From the NCBI RefSeq assembly GCF_002159645.1, contig NZ_NFJB01000008.1, forward strand, positions 1 to 64,000: a DNA stretch of 64,000 bases, read 5' to 3'. Below the pieces are notes generated by a model. The model saw only the letters and a program-made list of their open reading frames with translations. It was not told the DNA's origin and did not search any database. The position numbers were made by a program, and so were the translations under genes. The DNA is from Parabacteroides sp. An277. Its GTDB lineage: Bacteria; Bacteroidota; Bacteroidia; Bacteroidales; Tannerellaceae. Shown one piece after another: positions 1 through 8,421 of this stretch (the stretch's first letter is position 1; every line of letters starts with the position of its first letter).

Positions 1-123
1 TCCAATGCGATGGCAGAGTCTTTCAACGCTAAAATCAAACTATTCAGAGCAAACCTCAGAGGGGTTGCAGACAAGAAGTTCTTCTTATTCCGTATTGCAA
101 AACTATATGTATATTCCCACTAA
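1..123 (+). CDS. Transposase, C-terminal fragment (runs in from the left edge)
   Basis: An open frame enters from the window edge and ends at TAA (121-123). The 40 visible residues include SNAMAESFNAKIK and LRGVADKKFFLFRIAKLY. This matches the conserved C-terminus of DDE transposases of the ISL3/ISAon1 type common in Bacteroidetes, where the glutamate of AESFN completes the catalytic triad. Only the tail is visible, so intactness cannot be judged. It marks an insertion-sequence boundary next to the type IX-secreted gene; the right end of the IS should lie between 124 and about 178. The family name comes from recall of the motif, not from a search. Confidence 0.75.
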   Translation, partial: SNAMAESFNAKIKLFRANLRGVADKKFFLFRIAKLYVYSH

Positions 124-178
124 ATTTCTACTGAGCCAAGAACCACCTTATGCCGTTCTCGCCTCTTAATATTATAGA

Positions 179-2530
179 TTAGTCTGCAATTTTCAACTTC
201 TCTGTTTTTATACTTTTCCCATCAGAAGAGACAAAATGGAGAACATAGATTCCTGCCGGGATATTAGATACAGAAATGAATGTTTCGGAAGAAACAACCG
301 CTTGCGTCTTGATTATTTTTCCTTGCATATCATATAAGGTTAATGTAGCATCTATATCCGCCGGAGCATTTACCTGCAAGAATTGATTAGTCCGATTGTA
401 AGTTACCTTTATTTCCTCCAATTGACTATCAGCAGATTCATTAGCTGTAACAGCTCCAGATAAGTCAATAACGAATGCCGTTATTTGTCCATCGGAAGTA
501 TCAACGCCCCACCCCGAAATAAATCGTTCGTTTTCAGACATCGACAAAGCAGAGACTAAATGAACTGTTCCTAAATCCTGTTTCAACGTATTTTGGACAT
601 ATTTATTCAGGTCTTGTATGCCTTCGTCTTTTGTCCAAATAAACGGCCACATATTATAATCGCTAACCAAATCACTTGTCATAAAGTAACCGATAGCCAT
701 TGTACCATTGTTATTTACCCCTCTAACATATCCATGGAATCCACTTTCTGCAGGTGCATCATCCAACATGCCCAATTGGATTACACCAGTCTTTTCGCTA
801 TAAATCCATGGTTCGCTAAGTTGATGCTGTGTTGTACTGACTGAAAGAGGTCCAGTTTTGGTTACTCGTCCTTTTCCTCCAATCCAATTTCCATTCGGAG
901 ATACAGCCATAGCCCAATCCATTTGGTTTTCTTCTACTTCTTCGCTCATTGAAGGGTCCAGCAAAATCGGTTTTCCTTCGCTCCATTTACCATCATTTCC
1001 TTTACGCCAAACAGCAGCTTTCCATGGACCGCGTTTATCCTGCCAACCAACAACTACAGTACCATCACTATTCACAGCATCGGCTCGCGCACTACGCCCC
1101 AACGAAGCATATTTACTACCTAAATCCACCAAACCATCTTTTTCGTTCCAAATTACTGCATGTGTGATTATTTGTGCAGAAGAAGTATTCTCGTTTGATA
1201 CGGTGTATGTATTCCCGATAATCGACTTACCATCATGTGACACAGCATAACCTGCCCCTATAATTCCGTCCGTTTTATCTATATACTCTAAATTACCCAA
1301 CGGTTGCCATTGCTCCAAATCATTATTATAACGGGCCATTTCGTACACTTTCACTTCATCATTGAATCGTTGACGATAAAAATTAGATTGCGTTCCAGCC
1401 AACACCAAAGCATTTCCTGCATATACCGCATACAAATCCGTATTGTCTTGTGTATAATCTGATTGCACTTCACTCCATGTCTCGCCAGCATCTTCCGACA
1501 AGCAAACTGTATTATCTGAACCAGAGATATATACTGTTCTATTATCTTTCCAACTCACATCATACCAATCCGACGAAGAGGCTTTAGGAAGAGCCAACTC
1601 ATCCCATGTCACTCCACCATCAGTCGTATGTAAGGCAATCTTGTCTCCAATTGCCAAGCCCACTTTATCATCCCCAAAAGAGATTTTACGCAAAGAGTTC
1701 TTTGCGTCTTTTATTTCTTCCCAATTCACTCCACTCTCATCCGATTTATAAATCTTCCCCTTATCTGTTACTAAGAAAAACGCATTAGGCGTATGGCAAA
1801 CAGAGACAGGCGTACCTTCCACCTCGAATGCTATTTTCTCCCAAGTTTCTGCACCGTCTGGCGAATGATAAATAAAGGATTTGCCACCCTGAAGCAAACC
1901 GACAGCAATCCCATGATACTCATCTCGGAAATCTATTGAACGGTAAACCTCTACAGACTCTGATGCAATAGCCTGAGGTAAAACAGACCATGTCGTTCCA
2001 CCATTGACAGTAGCAAACAACCCGCCTGCATGTCCTCCCACAATATATACAAAATCATTCAATACAGATATTGTTTCTAAACCAACTCCCGCTAAATTCA
2101 CATCCGACCTTTTCCAATTCTTCCCATTATCCGAACTGGTTAAAATCATACCATTTCCACCATCCGGTTTTGATTTGGTAATAGCATACAACATCGTCCC
2201 TACCGGTACAATATCCGTTACCGTAAAACTCTCGTCATCTGTCAGATGAATCCGCTCCATTTGAGTTTCCACCTTCCGCGTTATAGGAGTCAATCCCGAA
2301 ACGTACTTACCATCAGCAGAAATAGTCGCAAATCCACCCAACCCATTTCCGGCAGTAATGCCTCCTATGTTTTTCACTTGATTCTTTTGTGGATTCCACA
2401 GATAATAGTAACCATTCTCTCCATATAGGCCAACGGCTGTACCATCGTTTGCAACTCCCGTCGCCTGTAAACCATCATTGCGCAAATACACTTGCGCAGC
2501 CAAAGAACTGGATATAAGCATTCCAGCCAA
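179..2530 (-). CDS. Type IX-secreted protein with BNR/Asp-box and HAF repeats
   Basis: Predicted secreted or surface protein of 783 residues from a TTG start. The middle carries about six Asp-box-like blades (SSDNGKNW, TVNGGTTW, SPDGAETW, TTDGGVTW, SEDAGETW), typical of YCF48/BNR beta-propellers. It is followed by four HAF-type repeats (AVSHDGKSIIGN, AVNSDGTVVVGW and similar). The last 75 or so residues (LYDMQGKIIKT, IPAGIYVLHF, TEKLKI) form a type A Por-secretion C-terminal sorting domain, so export by the type IX system is expected. The signal peptide is damaged: the TTG start leaves a hydrophobic core without the basic N-terminus. A separate ATG at 2550 has AAAAA where AAAAAA would restore MKKWITVLAGMLISSS in this frame. 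No enzymatic function can be assigned. Confidence 0.8.
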   Translation of the reverse strand: MAGMLISSSLAAQVYLRNDGLQATGVANDGTAVGLYGENGYYYLWNPQKNQVKNIGGITAGNGLGGFATISADGKYVSGLTPITRKVETQMERIHLTDDESFTVTDIVPVGTMLYAITKSKPDGGNGMILTSSDNGKNWKRSDVNLAGVGLETISVLNDFVYIVGGHAGGLFATVNGGTTWSVLPQAIASESVEVYRSIDFRDEYHGIAVGLLQGGKSFIYHSPDGAETWEKIAFEVEGTPVSVCHTPNAFFLVTDKGKIYKSDESGVNWEEIKDAKNSLRKISFGDDKVGLAIGDKIALHTTDGGVTWDELALPKASSSDWYDVSWKDNRTVYISGSDNTVCLSEDAGETWSEVQSDYTQDNTDLYAVYAGNALVLAGTQSNFYRQRFNDEVKVYEMARYNNDLEQWQPLGNLEYIDKTDGIIGAGYAVSHDGKSIIGNTYTVSNENTSSAQIITHAVIWNEKDGLVDLGSKYASLGRSARADAVNSDGTVVVGWQDKRGPWKAAVWRKGNDGKWSEGKPILLDPSMSEEVEENQMDWAMAVSPNGNWIGGKGRVTKTGPLSVSTTQHQLSEPWIYSEKTGVIQLGMLDDAPAESGFHGYVRGVNNNGTMAIGYFMTSDLVSDYNMWPFIWTKDEGIQDLNKYVQNTLKQDLGTVHLVSALSMSENERFISGWGVDTSDGQITAFVIDLSGAVTANESADSQLEEIKVTYNRTNQFLQVNAPADIDATLTLYDMQGKIIKTQAVVSSETFISVSNIPAGIYVLHFVSSDGKSIKTEKLKIAD

Positions 2531-2642
2531 AACAGTAATCCATTTTTCATGCCTTTTTAAATTAAAGTGTTTTTTTAATTAAGTCTTCGTATATAGGAGA
2601 TGGATTTTTCCACTCAAATGCTGCTCCATGTTATAAAAAATC

Positions 2643-2790
2643 AGTCATGCCTCTCTGAACACATAACTGACCCTCTTCCAAAGCATAGTTGTATTTATGA
2701 AAAAAGACAGTTGTCTTTATGGCTAAACACAACTGTCTTTTGACGCAAACACAGTTGTATTTTATGGTAAAGACAACTGTGTTTTTTAAA
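2643..2790. repeat. 22-bp tandem hairpin array between typA and the BNR gene
   Basis: The core AGTTGT or its reverse complement AACTGT/AACTGA recurs at exactly 22-bp spacing (2665, 2687, 2709, 2731, 2753, 2775), with a weaker unit at 2643. Because orientation alternates, neighbouring cores pair as ACAACTGT/ACAGTTGT stems. On the minus strand, which is the typA direction, a GACAGTTGT...ACAACTGTC stem is followed directly by six T, so the array likely terminates typA. It starts 18 nt past the typA stop. The remainder of 2531-2807 shows nothing else. Confidence 0.85.
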
Positions 2791-2807
2791 ATCCTACTTA
2801 GAGATGA

Positions 2808-4604
2808 TTATCTTGATGCACGTTTGCGTTCTGTTTCATCCAAGATGATTTTGCGCATACGCATATAATTCGGCGTAACCTCCACGTATTCATCATTCTT
2901 GATATACTCCAATGCGTCTTCTAAGCTAAAGACAACGGGCGGTGCAAGCGATACCTTTTCATCTGAACCTGAGGCACGCATGTTAGTCAACTTCTTAGAT
3001 TTAGTAACGTTCACCACTAAATCGTTCTCCTTTGTATGCTCACCTACCACCTGACCGGCATAAACCTCATCGCCTGGAGCAATGAAGAAACGACCACGTG
3101 ACTGGAGGTTATTCAATGCATAAGCGTATGCCGTACCCGTTTCCATGGCAATAATAGAACCGTTCGTACGGCGTTCGATATCACCCTTCCATGGCTGGTA
3201 CTCCAAAAACCTGTGAGCGATAATAGCTTCACCGGCAGAAGCCGTCAGGGCAGCATTGTTCAATCCAATGATACCACGCGACGGGATGGTGAACTCCAGG
3301 TGCATCCGTCCGTTCTTGCTCTCCATCATAGTCATTTCTCCCTTACGCTTCGTTACCATATCAATAATACGGCTGGAACATTCTTCCGGCAAGTTGATAG
3401 TCAATTGCTCAACCGGTTCGCACTTTACACCATCTATCTCCTTAATGATAACCTGTGGCTGACCGACTTGCAACTCGTAACCCTCGCGACGCATAGTCTC
3501 AATGAGCACAGACAAGTGTAGTACACCTCGACCATACACCAACCAAGAATCAGCTGAATCCGTCGGACGCACCCGTAAAGCCAAGTTCTTATCCAACTCA
3601 CGCTGCAGGCGTTCATAGATATGACGAGAAGTAACGAATTTGCCATCCTTACCGAAGAAAGGCGAGTTGTTGATAGTAAAGAGCATCGACATAGTCGGCT
3701 CGTCGATGGCAATTGTAGGTAAAGCTTCAGGCTCTTGCGCATCGGCAATTGTTTCACCGATTTCAAATCCTTCGATACCAACCACAGCACAAATATCACC
3801 TGATTGCACCGAACGCACTTTTGTACGCCCCAAACCTTCAAACACATCAATCTCCTTAATGCGCGACTTCACCTGCGAGCCATCTCGTTTACAGAGCACT
3901 ATATCCTGCCCTTCGCGTAATTCGCCTCGGTGTACACGACCTACAGCAATACGACCTACATATTTGGAATAATCCAACGAAGTAATCAACATTTGAGATG
4001 GACCTTCCAATGTTTGCGGCTCTGGAATATACTGAATGATGGCATCCAAAAGAGCGGTAATGTCTGTGGTTGGTTTTTGCCAATCATCCGACATCCAACC
4101 TTGCTTAGCCGAACCATAGATAGTAGGAAAATCCAGTTGTTCTTCGGTCGCATCGAGACTAAACATTAAATCGAACACCATCTCCTGCACTTCCGACGGA
4201 CGGCAATTAGGTTTATCTACCTTATTAATCACTACAATCGGCTTCAATCCGATTTGAATAGCCTTCTGAAGGACAAAGCGCGTTTGCGGCATCGGGCCTT
4301 CGAAAGCATCTACCAGCAACAAGCAACCGTCCGCCATGTTCAATACGCGTTCTACTTCTCCTCCAAAATCTGCGTGCCCCGGCGTATCAATAATATTAAT
4401 TTTGTACCCTTTGTAATTGATAGACACGTTTTTGGATAGAATCGTAATTCCACGTTCGCGTTCCAAGTCGTTGCTGTCGAGGAACTGATCCGGCTCAGCT
4501 TGCCCTTCACGGAAAAGCTTTCCAGCCAATAACATCTTATCCACGAGTGTTGTTTTCCCGTGGTCTACGTGCGCGATAATCGCGATGTTTCTGATATTTT
4601 GCAT
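2808..4604 (-). CDS. typA: Translational GTPase TypA/BipA
   Basis: Ribosome-associated GTPase of the BipA/TypA family, 598 residues from ATG 4604 ([20 protein letters not shown]), which is the family's usual length and start. An in-frame start upstream at 4628 overlaps the predicted promoter and would add non-conserved residues. G motifs are clear: [37 protein letters not shown]-like domains III and V and the TypA-specific C-terminal domain (ARSRGRFF-like [24 protein letters not shown]) follow. It probably assists ribosome assembly and stress adaptation. It is transcribed divergently from rpsO and ends at the 22-bp hairpin array. Very secure call. Confidence 0.97.
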   Translation of the reverse strand: MQNIRNIAIIAHVDHGKTTLVDKMLLAGKLFREGQAEPDQFLDSNDLERERGITILSKNVSINYKGYKINIIDTPGHADFGGEVERVLNMADGCLLLVDAFEGPMPQTRFVLQKAIQIGLKPIVVINKVDKPNCRPSEVQEMVFDLMFSLDATEEQLDFPTIYGSAKQGWMSDDWQKPTTDITALLDAIIQYIPEPQTLEGPSQMLITSLDYSKYVGRIAVGRVHRGELREGQDIVLCKRDGSQVKSRIKEIDVFEGLGRTKVRSVQSGDICAVVGIEGFEIGETIADAQEPEALPTIAIDEPTMSMLFTINNSPFFGKDGKFVTSRHIYERLQRELDKNLALRVRPTDSADSWLVYGRGVLHLSVLIETMRREGYELQVGQPQVIIKEIDGVKCEPVEQLTINLPEECSSRIIDMVTKRKGEMTMMESKNGRMHLEFTIPSRGIIGLNNAALTASAGEAIIAHRFLEYQPWKGDIERRTNGSIIAMETGTAYAYALNNLQSRGRFFIAPGDEVYAGQVVGEHTKENDLVVNVTKSKKLTNMRASGSDEKVSLAPPVVFSLEDALEYIKNDEYVEVTPNYMRMRKIILDETERKRASR

Positions 4605-4625
4605 TGAATACAAATTTATTGGGCG

Positions 4626-4657
4626 CAAAATTACTACAATTATTCAATTCTTGCAAG
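4626..4657 (-). promoter_or_regulatory. Predicted typA promoter (Bacteroidetes -33/-7 type)
   Basis: On the minus strand, CTTG (4657-4654), a 20-bp spacer and TAATTTTG (4633-4626) match the Bacteroidetes sigma-ABfr TTTG / TAnnTTTG pattern. The -7 box lies about 20 bp before the chosen ATG at 4604. Confidence 0.6.
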
Positions 4658-4679
4658 GAGAATTTTTTTGGCATAAATA

Positions 4680-4710
4680 CTTGCAGATTCAAAAATAATA
4701 CCTACCTTTG
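4680..4710 (+). promoter_or_regulatory. Predicted rpsO promoter
   Basis: CTTG at 4680-4683, a 19-bp spacer and TACCTTTG at 4703-4710 fit the Bacteroidetes -33/-7 consensus. This leaves a leader of about 40 nt before the rpsO ATG at 4757. Confidence 0.6.
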
Positions 4711-4756
4711 CACTCGCTTAAATAACATAGTATTAATTTATTAAAGTATTAAACCC

Positions 4757-5026
4757 ATGTATTTGGATTCAGAAAAGAAAAAAGAATTGTTCGAAAAGTA
4801 TGGTAAATCGGCTACGAACACAGGTTCTCCTGAGAGCCAGATTGCCTTGTTCACGTATCGTATCTCCCACTTAACGGAGCATTTAAAGAAGAATCACAAG
4901 GACTTTGCTACTGAACGCGCCTTGAAAATGTTGGTCGGTAAGCGTCGTCGTTTGTTAGATTATTTGATTAAGGTTGATATTGAACGTTATCGTGCTATCA
5001 TCCGCGAGCTAAATATCAGAAAGTAA
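4757..5026 (+). CDS. rpsO: 30S ribosomal protein S15
   Basis: Primary 16S rRNA-binding ribosomal protein of 89 residues, the standard S15 length. Signature segments include GSPESQIALFTYRISHLTEHLKKNHKDF and LVGKRRRLLDYL, the 16S-binding helices. It is a single-gene unit with its own predicted promoter upstream and an intrinsic terminator immediately downstream. No Shine-Dalgarno sequence is visible before ATG 4757, as is normal in this phylum. Confidence 0.98.
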   Translation: MYLDSEKKKELFEKYGKSATNTGSPESQIALFTYRISHLTEHLKKNHKDFATERALKMLVGKRRRLLDYLIKVDIERYRAIIRELNIRK

Positions 5027-5052
5027 TTAATTTGTATAGAGCTCATAACTGG

Positions 5053-5088
5053 AAAGCCGTTCCCGTTGTAAAATGGGGCGGCTTTTTT
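5053..5088 (+). terminator. Intrinsic terminator of rpsO
   Basis: A stem AAAGCCG-TTCCC / GGGG-CGGCTTT (5053-5064 with 5075-5085) is followed by a T-run (CTTTTTTATTT). It lies 27 nt past the rpsO stop. Confidence 0.85.
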
Positions 5089-5170
5089 ATTTCCTTTCCC
5101 TAGTTATCATTGTGTCGTCCACTCCTTCTTTATAACTCATTTATTAATCGCCAAAAGAAGATTGCTTGTC

Positions 5171-5213
5171 AATAAAAAGAAGCTATTCCTTGTTTTGAGT
5201 GGAATAGCTTCTT
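5171..5213 (-). terminator. Intrinsic terminator of efp
   Basis: Perfect 13-bp inverted arms AAGAAGCTATTCC (5177-5189) and GGAATAGCTTCTT (5201-5213) enclose an 11-nt loop. On the minus strand the stem is followed by TTTTTATT. It sits about 30 nt beyond the efp stop. Confidence 0.85.
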
Positions 5214-5243
5214 CAAAATATAAAAATATCGTATAAAACCGTA

Positions 5244-5807
5244 TCAACGTATGCGACCTACGTATGAACCGTCTTGCGTATTGACTTCGATAATCTCTCC
5301 TTCGTTAATAAAGAGCGGAACACGCACCTCAACTCCCGTTTCTACCGTAGCTGGTTTTAAGGTATTAGTAGCTGTATCACCTTTGATACCCGGTTCGGTA
5401 TAAGTTACTTGAAGCTGTACTTTTACAGGCATATCGGCATAAAGCACCGTTTCTGTCGAAGCATCCGATACCACATCTACCACTTCGCCCTCTTTCATAA
5501 AATCCACACCGTTGATCAAATCCTTATCGATGATGACATCTTCAAATGTCTCCTGATTCATAAAATGATAATGTTCGCCCTCGCGGTATGTATATTGGTA
5601 CGGACGACGCTCTACGCGTACATCCTCCAATTTTTCACCAATATTAAAACGACGTTCAATCACATAGCCTTTTACTACATCCTTCAGTGTCGTACGCATA
5701 ATTGTATTTCCTTTTCCCGGCTTTACATGCAGGAAATCTACACAAAAATAAAGCTTTCCGTCCAAACGGATACAAGTCCCTTTCTTGATGTCTTGTGAGT
5801 TAATCAT
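5244..5807 (-). CDS. efp: Elongation factor P
   Basis: EF-P rescues ribosomes stalled on polyproline. The protein has 187 residues in the usual three-domain arrangement: KOW-like N domain (IKKGTCIRLDGKLYFCVDFLHVKPGKG), middle OB domain, and C-terminal OB domain (TVETGVEVRVPLFINEGEIIEVNTQDGSYVGR). The modifiable loop lysine is Lys32 in PGKGN. It stands alone and is transcribed divergently from the neighbouring hydrolase. A -33/-7 pair on the minus strand (TTGG 5884-5881, 19 bp, TATTTTTG 5861-5854) precedes it. Confidence 0.97.
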   Translation of the reverse strand: MINSQDIKKGTCIRLDGKLYFCVDFLHVKPGKGNTIMRTTLKDVVKGYVIERRFNIGEKLEDVRVERRPYQYTYREGEHYHFMNQETFEDVIIDKDLINGVDFMKEGEVVDVVSDASTETVLYADMPVKVQLQVTYTEPGIKGDTATNTLKPATVETGVEVRVPLFINEGEIIEVNTQDGSYVGRIR

Positions 5808-5853
5808 ATTCTTATCTGTATAAAGTTATTTTCCTGTTTATGAATTTCGCCTG

Positions 5854-5884
5854 CAAAAATACGATTTTCTGCAACATATACCAA
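5854..5884 (-). promoter_or_regulatory. Predicted efp promoter
   Basis: Minus-strand TTGG, a 19-bp spacer and TATTTTTG match the phylum consensus. The -7 box lies about 47 bp before the efp start codon. Confidence 0.5.
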
Positions 5885-5920
5885 TTTTATTTTGCACTTT
5901 TGCAGAAAGATTCATGAATT

Positions 5921-6769
5921 ATGGAGAAAGTAACCATTTTTGATACAGGATATTTTTATGCCGACGGCGGAGCCATGTTCGGAGCTATCCCGAAAACAGC
6001 TTGGAACCGCAAGTATTTATCTGATGCTCAGAACGGCTGCATTTTAGCTATGCGTTCGATGCTGGTAAAAATAGGTGAGCGATATATTTTAATAGATGCT
6101 GGAGCTGGTAACAAACACCTAAAAGCCTTATCTTATTATCGTTTCTTTGGTTTAAAAGACATACAAGAAGAACTCCAGATGCTGGGTATCAAACCGGAAA
6201 CTATTACAGATGTAGTGTTAACGCATCTGCACTTCGACCATTGCGGAGGTTGTACTTACCGAGACGATAACAACCAGCTGCAACTTACATTTCCCAATGC
6301 CATCCATTGGGTTAGCAAACCGCAATGGACGAATTTTCATGAACCGCATCCACTGGAACGCAATTCGTTTTTCCTTGAAGACATGAAACCCATAGAGAAT
6401 GCCGGAATGCTGAAGCTTATCGACCACACCCAGCTGATTTACCCACACCTCACGCTTCGTCTGGCTGATGGACATACGCCAGGACAAATTGTACCTTATG
6501 TAGAGACCGATACAGAAACGCTTGTCTTTGCTGGTGATGTGATTCCGCTCTTTGCCAGTCTTTCCCCCGAATGGATCTCAGCCTACGATCTTTCACCAAC
6601 CATTTCGTACGACGAGAAAACCATGTTATTGAAAGAAGCTGTTTTTCATCACCATCGTATCGTTTATTGTCATGATGCATATACCCTTTCCTCACGGGTA
6701 AAACAGACAACGAATGGACTATTCCTTCCCGAACGAGAAAGTATCGTTTATACCGACCCTCCTTTGTAA
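5921..6769 (+). CDS. MBL-fold metallo-hydrolase
   Basis: A 282-residue enzyme with a metallo-beta-lactamase fold. The zinc motif THLHFDHCGG lies at residues 101-110. Further metal ligands are likely the histidine in LADGHTPGQ and the aspartate in VFAGDVIP, with a late HDAY histidine. No signal peptide is seen, so it should be cytoplasmic. The family includes lactonases and other hydrolases; the substrate cannot be told from sequence. Its last 22 nt overlap the 3' end of xerD, which converges on it. The start is ATG 5921 without a Shine-Dalgarno sequence. Confidence 0.88.
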   Translation: MEKVTIFDTGYFYADGGAMFGAIPKTAWNRKYLSDAQNGCILAMRSMLVKIGERYILIDAGAGNKHLKALSYYRFFGLKDIQEELQMLGIKPETITDVVLTHLHFDHCGGCTYRDDNNQLQLTFPNAIHWVSKPQWTNFHEPHPLERNSFFLEDMKPIENAGMLKLIDHTQLIYPHLTLRLADGHTPGQIVPYVETDTETLVFAGDVIPLFASLSPEWISAYDLSPTISYDEKTMLLKEAVFHHHRIVYCHDAYTLSSRVKQTTNGLFLPERESIVYTDPPL

Positions 6770-7680
6770 TTTTGGTTACGCGGATGATGGTCCAATATTT
6801 CCCGCCGAAGGAATTCTCGATCAATATGAGTGTAGATTTCAGTCGTAGTGATTTTTTCATGCCCTAACATTTCTTGGATAGCCCGTAAATTCGCACCACC
6901 CTCCAAGAGATGCGTAGCAAACGAATGACGAAACGTATGTGGACTGATATTTTTATGGATACCTGCCAATTCAGCTTGCCGTTTAATGATGATAAAGACC
7001 ATCACACGTGTCAAGGGGGCACCTCGCCGATTGAGGAAAAGAATATCTTCCGCACCTCGTTTCACAACCTGTTCGCCTCGGTAATAAAGATAATTTTGAA
7101 TCTCGCGGAGTGCCGTTTTGGAAATTGGAACCAAGCGTTCTTTCGAACCCTTTCCCTCGACACGAATAAACTCTTCCTCGGGATAAATATCCGAAATTCG
7201 GAGCGAAATCAATTCCGAAACGCGCAATCCACAACTATACAATACTTCCAGCATGGCACGGTTCCGTTGACCCTCCGCCGTAGTCAAATCGATAGAAGCC
7301 AAGATACGGTCTATCTCTTCCACCGAGAGGATTTCCGGAAGTTTCATGCCTACTTTGGGTGTCTCCAGCAATTCCGTTGGATCCGTTTGGATATAACCAT
7401 CTATCAACAAAAATTTATAAAACGACTTAATACCTGAGATGATGCGAGCCTGCGAGCGTGGATGAATCCCAATATCATGTAATCCAGCCACCAGCTGTTG
7501 TAAGTCTTCGTAAGTCACCTCGCGCACTTCCAATCCTTCTTCCTCAAGGAAATGCAACAACTTCGCCAAATCATCCAGATAAGCCGCGATAGTATTAGCA
7601 GAAAGAGACCGTTCCAATCGCAAGTACATCTTATATTTACTGACCATTTCTTCTGTTACCCGCTTATCCATCGTGTCCAT
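6748..7680 (-). CDS. xerD: Tyrosine recombinase XerD
   Basis: Site-specific tyrosine recombinase for chromosome dimer resolution at dif. I take ATG 7680 (MDTMDKRVTEEM), giving about 310 residues; ATG 7671 is also possible, while an in-frame start at 7740 would add an unconserved hydrophobic stretch. The N-terminal core-binding domain (LRLERSLSANTIAAYLDDL) is followed by the catalytic domain with the R-K-H-R-H-Y set: GLRVSELISL (Arg), EGKGSKERLVP (Lys), SPHTFRHSFATHLL (His, Arg), LGHEKITTTEIYTHI (His and nucleophilic Tyr). The length and IQEMLGHE context fit XerD rather than a mobile integrase. Its 3' end overlaps the convergent hydrolase gene by 22 nt. Confidence 0.9.
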   Translation of the reverse strand: MDTMDKRVTEEMVSKYKMYLRLERSLSANTIAAYLDDLAKLLHFLEEEGLEVREVTYEDLQQLVAGLHDIGIHPRSQARIISGIKSFYKFLLIDGYIQTDPTELLETPKVGMKLPEILSVEEIDRILASIDLTTAEGQRNRAMLEVLYSCGLRVSELISLRISDIYPEEEFIRVEGKGSKERLVPISKTALREIQNYLYYRGEQVVKRGAEDILFLNRRGAPLTRVMVFIIIKRQAELAGIHKNISPHTFRHSFATHLLEGGANLRAIQEMLGHEKITTTEIYTHIDREFLRREILDHHPRNQNYKGGSV

Positions 7681-7762
7681 CCATTTCAATTGTAGACAAA
7701 GATACAAATTTCTGAATAACCTAACTACATAAAAATACATTCGCGCAAAATCCTACACATTC

Positions 7763-7793
7763 TTTGCAAATCGAAATATTTTATATACTTTTG
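7763..7793 (+). promoter_or_regulatory. Predicted promoter of the XRE-cupin/ligase operon
   Basis: TTTG (7763-7766), a 19-bp spacer and TACTTTTG (7786-7793) are a near-perfect Bacteroidetes -33/-7 promoter, ending 24 bp before the regulator's ATG at 7818. Confidence 0.75.
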
Positions 7794-7817
7794 GCGTCAA
7801 ATTAAAAGTAATACGAA

Positions 7818-8399
7818 ATGAAAGACAACAAAATCATCGGATCAAAGATCCAACATATCCGGGAATCGAAAGGATTGTCGATAGAAGAAATGGCGGAACG
7901 CTCTGGCCTAAGTGTAGAACAAATCAAACGTATCGAAGAAAACGTGGATTTCCCGTCGTTGGCACCGCTCATCAAGATTGCGCGCGTGCTGGGCGTACGT
8001 TTAGGTACCTTCTTAGACGATCAATCGCAACTGGGACCAGTTGTTTGCCGCAAAGGAGATTTAACTGGCGACGGCATCGGCTTTACCAACAACAATACAG
8101 AAGGCCGCAAGCACATGGGCTATTATTCGATGGCAGAAGATAAATCGGGCCGCCACATGGAACCGTTCCTCATCGAAGTAGCACCTTCAGCTCCAGGCGA
8201 AGCGTTTACTCCTTCCTCACACGAAGGCGAAGAATTTATCTATGTCCTGCAAGGATGTATCGAAATCCTTTATGGGAAAAATACTTATCAATTGTCAGAA
8301 GGGGATAGTATCTACTATGATTCCATCGTCTCGCATCATGTACATGCGGCAGGCAACGAGCCAGCGCGTATCTTAGGTGTCATTTATACACCCTATTAA
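7818..8399 (+). CDS. XRE-family regulator with cupin domain
   Basis: A 193-residue protein. An N-terminal helix-turn-helix (IGSKIQHIRESKGLSIEEMAERSGLSVEQIKRIEE, about residues 7-42) is joined to a C-terminal cupin barrel (SHEGEEFIYVLQGCIEILYGKNTYQLSEGDSIYYDSIVSHHVHA, about residues 134-179). Proteins of this layout are small-molecule-responsive repressors or activators. It is the first gene of a two-gene unit with an acyl-CoA synthetase 22 nt downstream, so sensing of a carboxylic acid or an acyl-CoA is a reasonable inference. The ligand is unknown. Confidence 0.9.
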   Translation: MKDNKIIGSKIQHIRESKGLSIEEMAERSGLSVEQIKRIEENVDFPSLAPLIKIARVLGVRLGTFLDDQSQLGPVVCRKGDLTGDGIGFTNNNTEGRKHMGYYSMAEDKSGRHMEPFLIEVAPSAPGEAFTPSSHEGEEFIYVLQGCIEILYGKNTYQLSEGDSIYYDSIVSHHVHAAGNEPARILGVIYTPY

Positions 8400-8421
8400 T
8401 AATATATAAGGAGAAAAATGT

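Noticed and set aside
5131-5190. Possible further 22-bp repeat (AAAAGAAG at 5153 and 5175)
   Set aside because: Only two copies at that spacing, and one belongs to the efp terminator stem; not enough to call an array.
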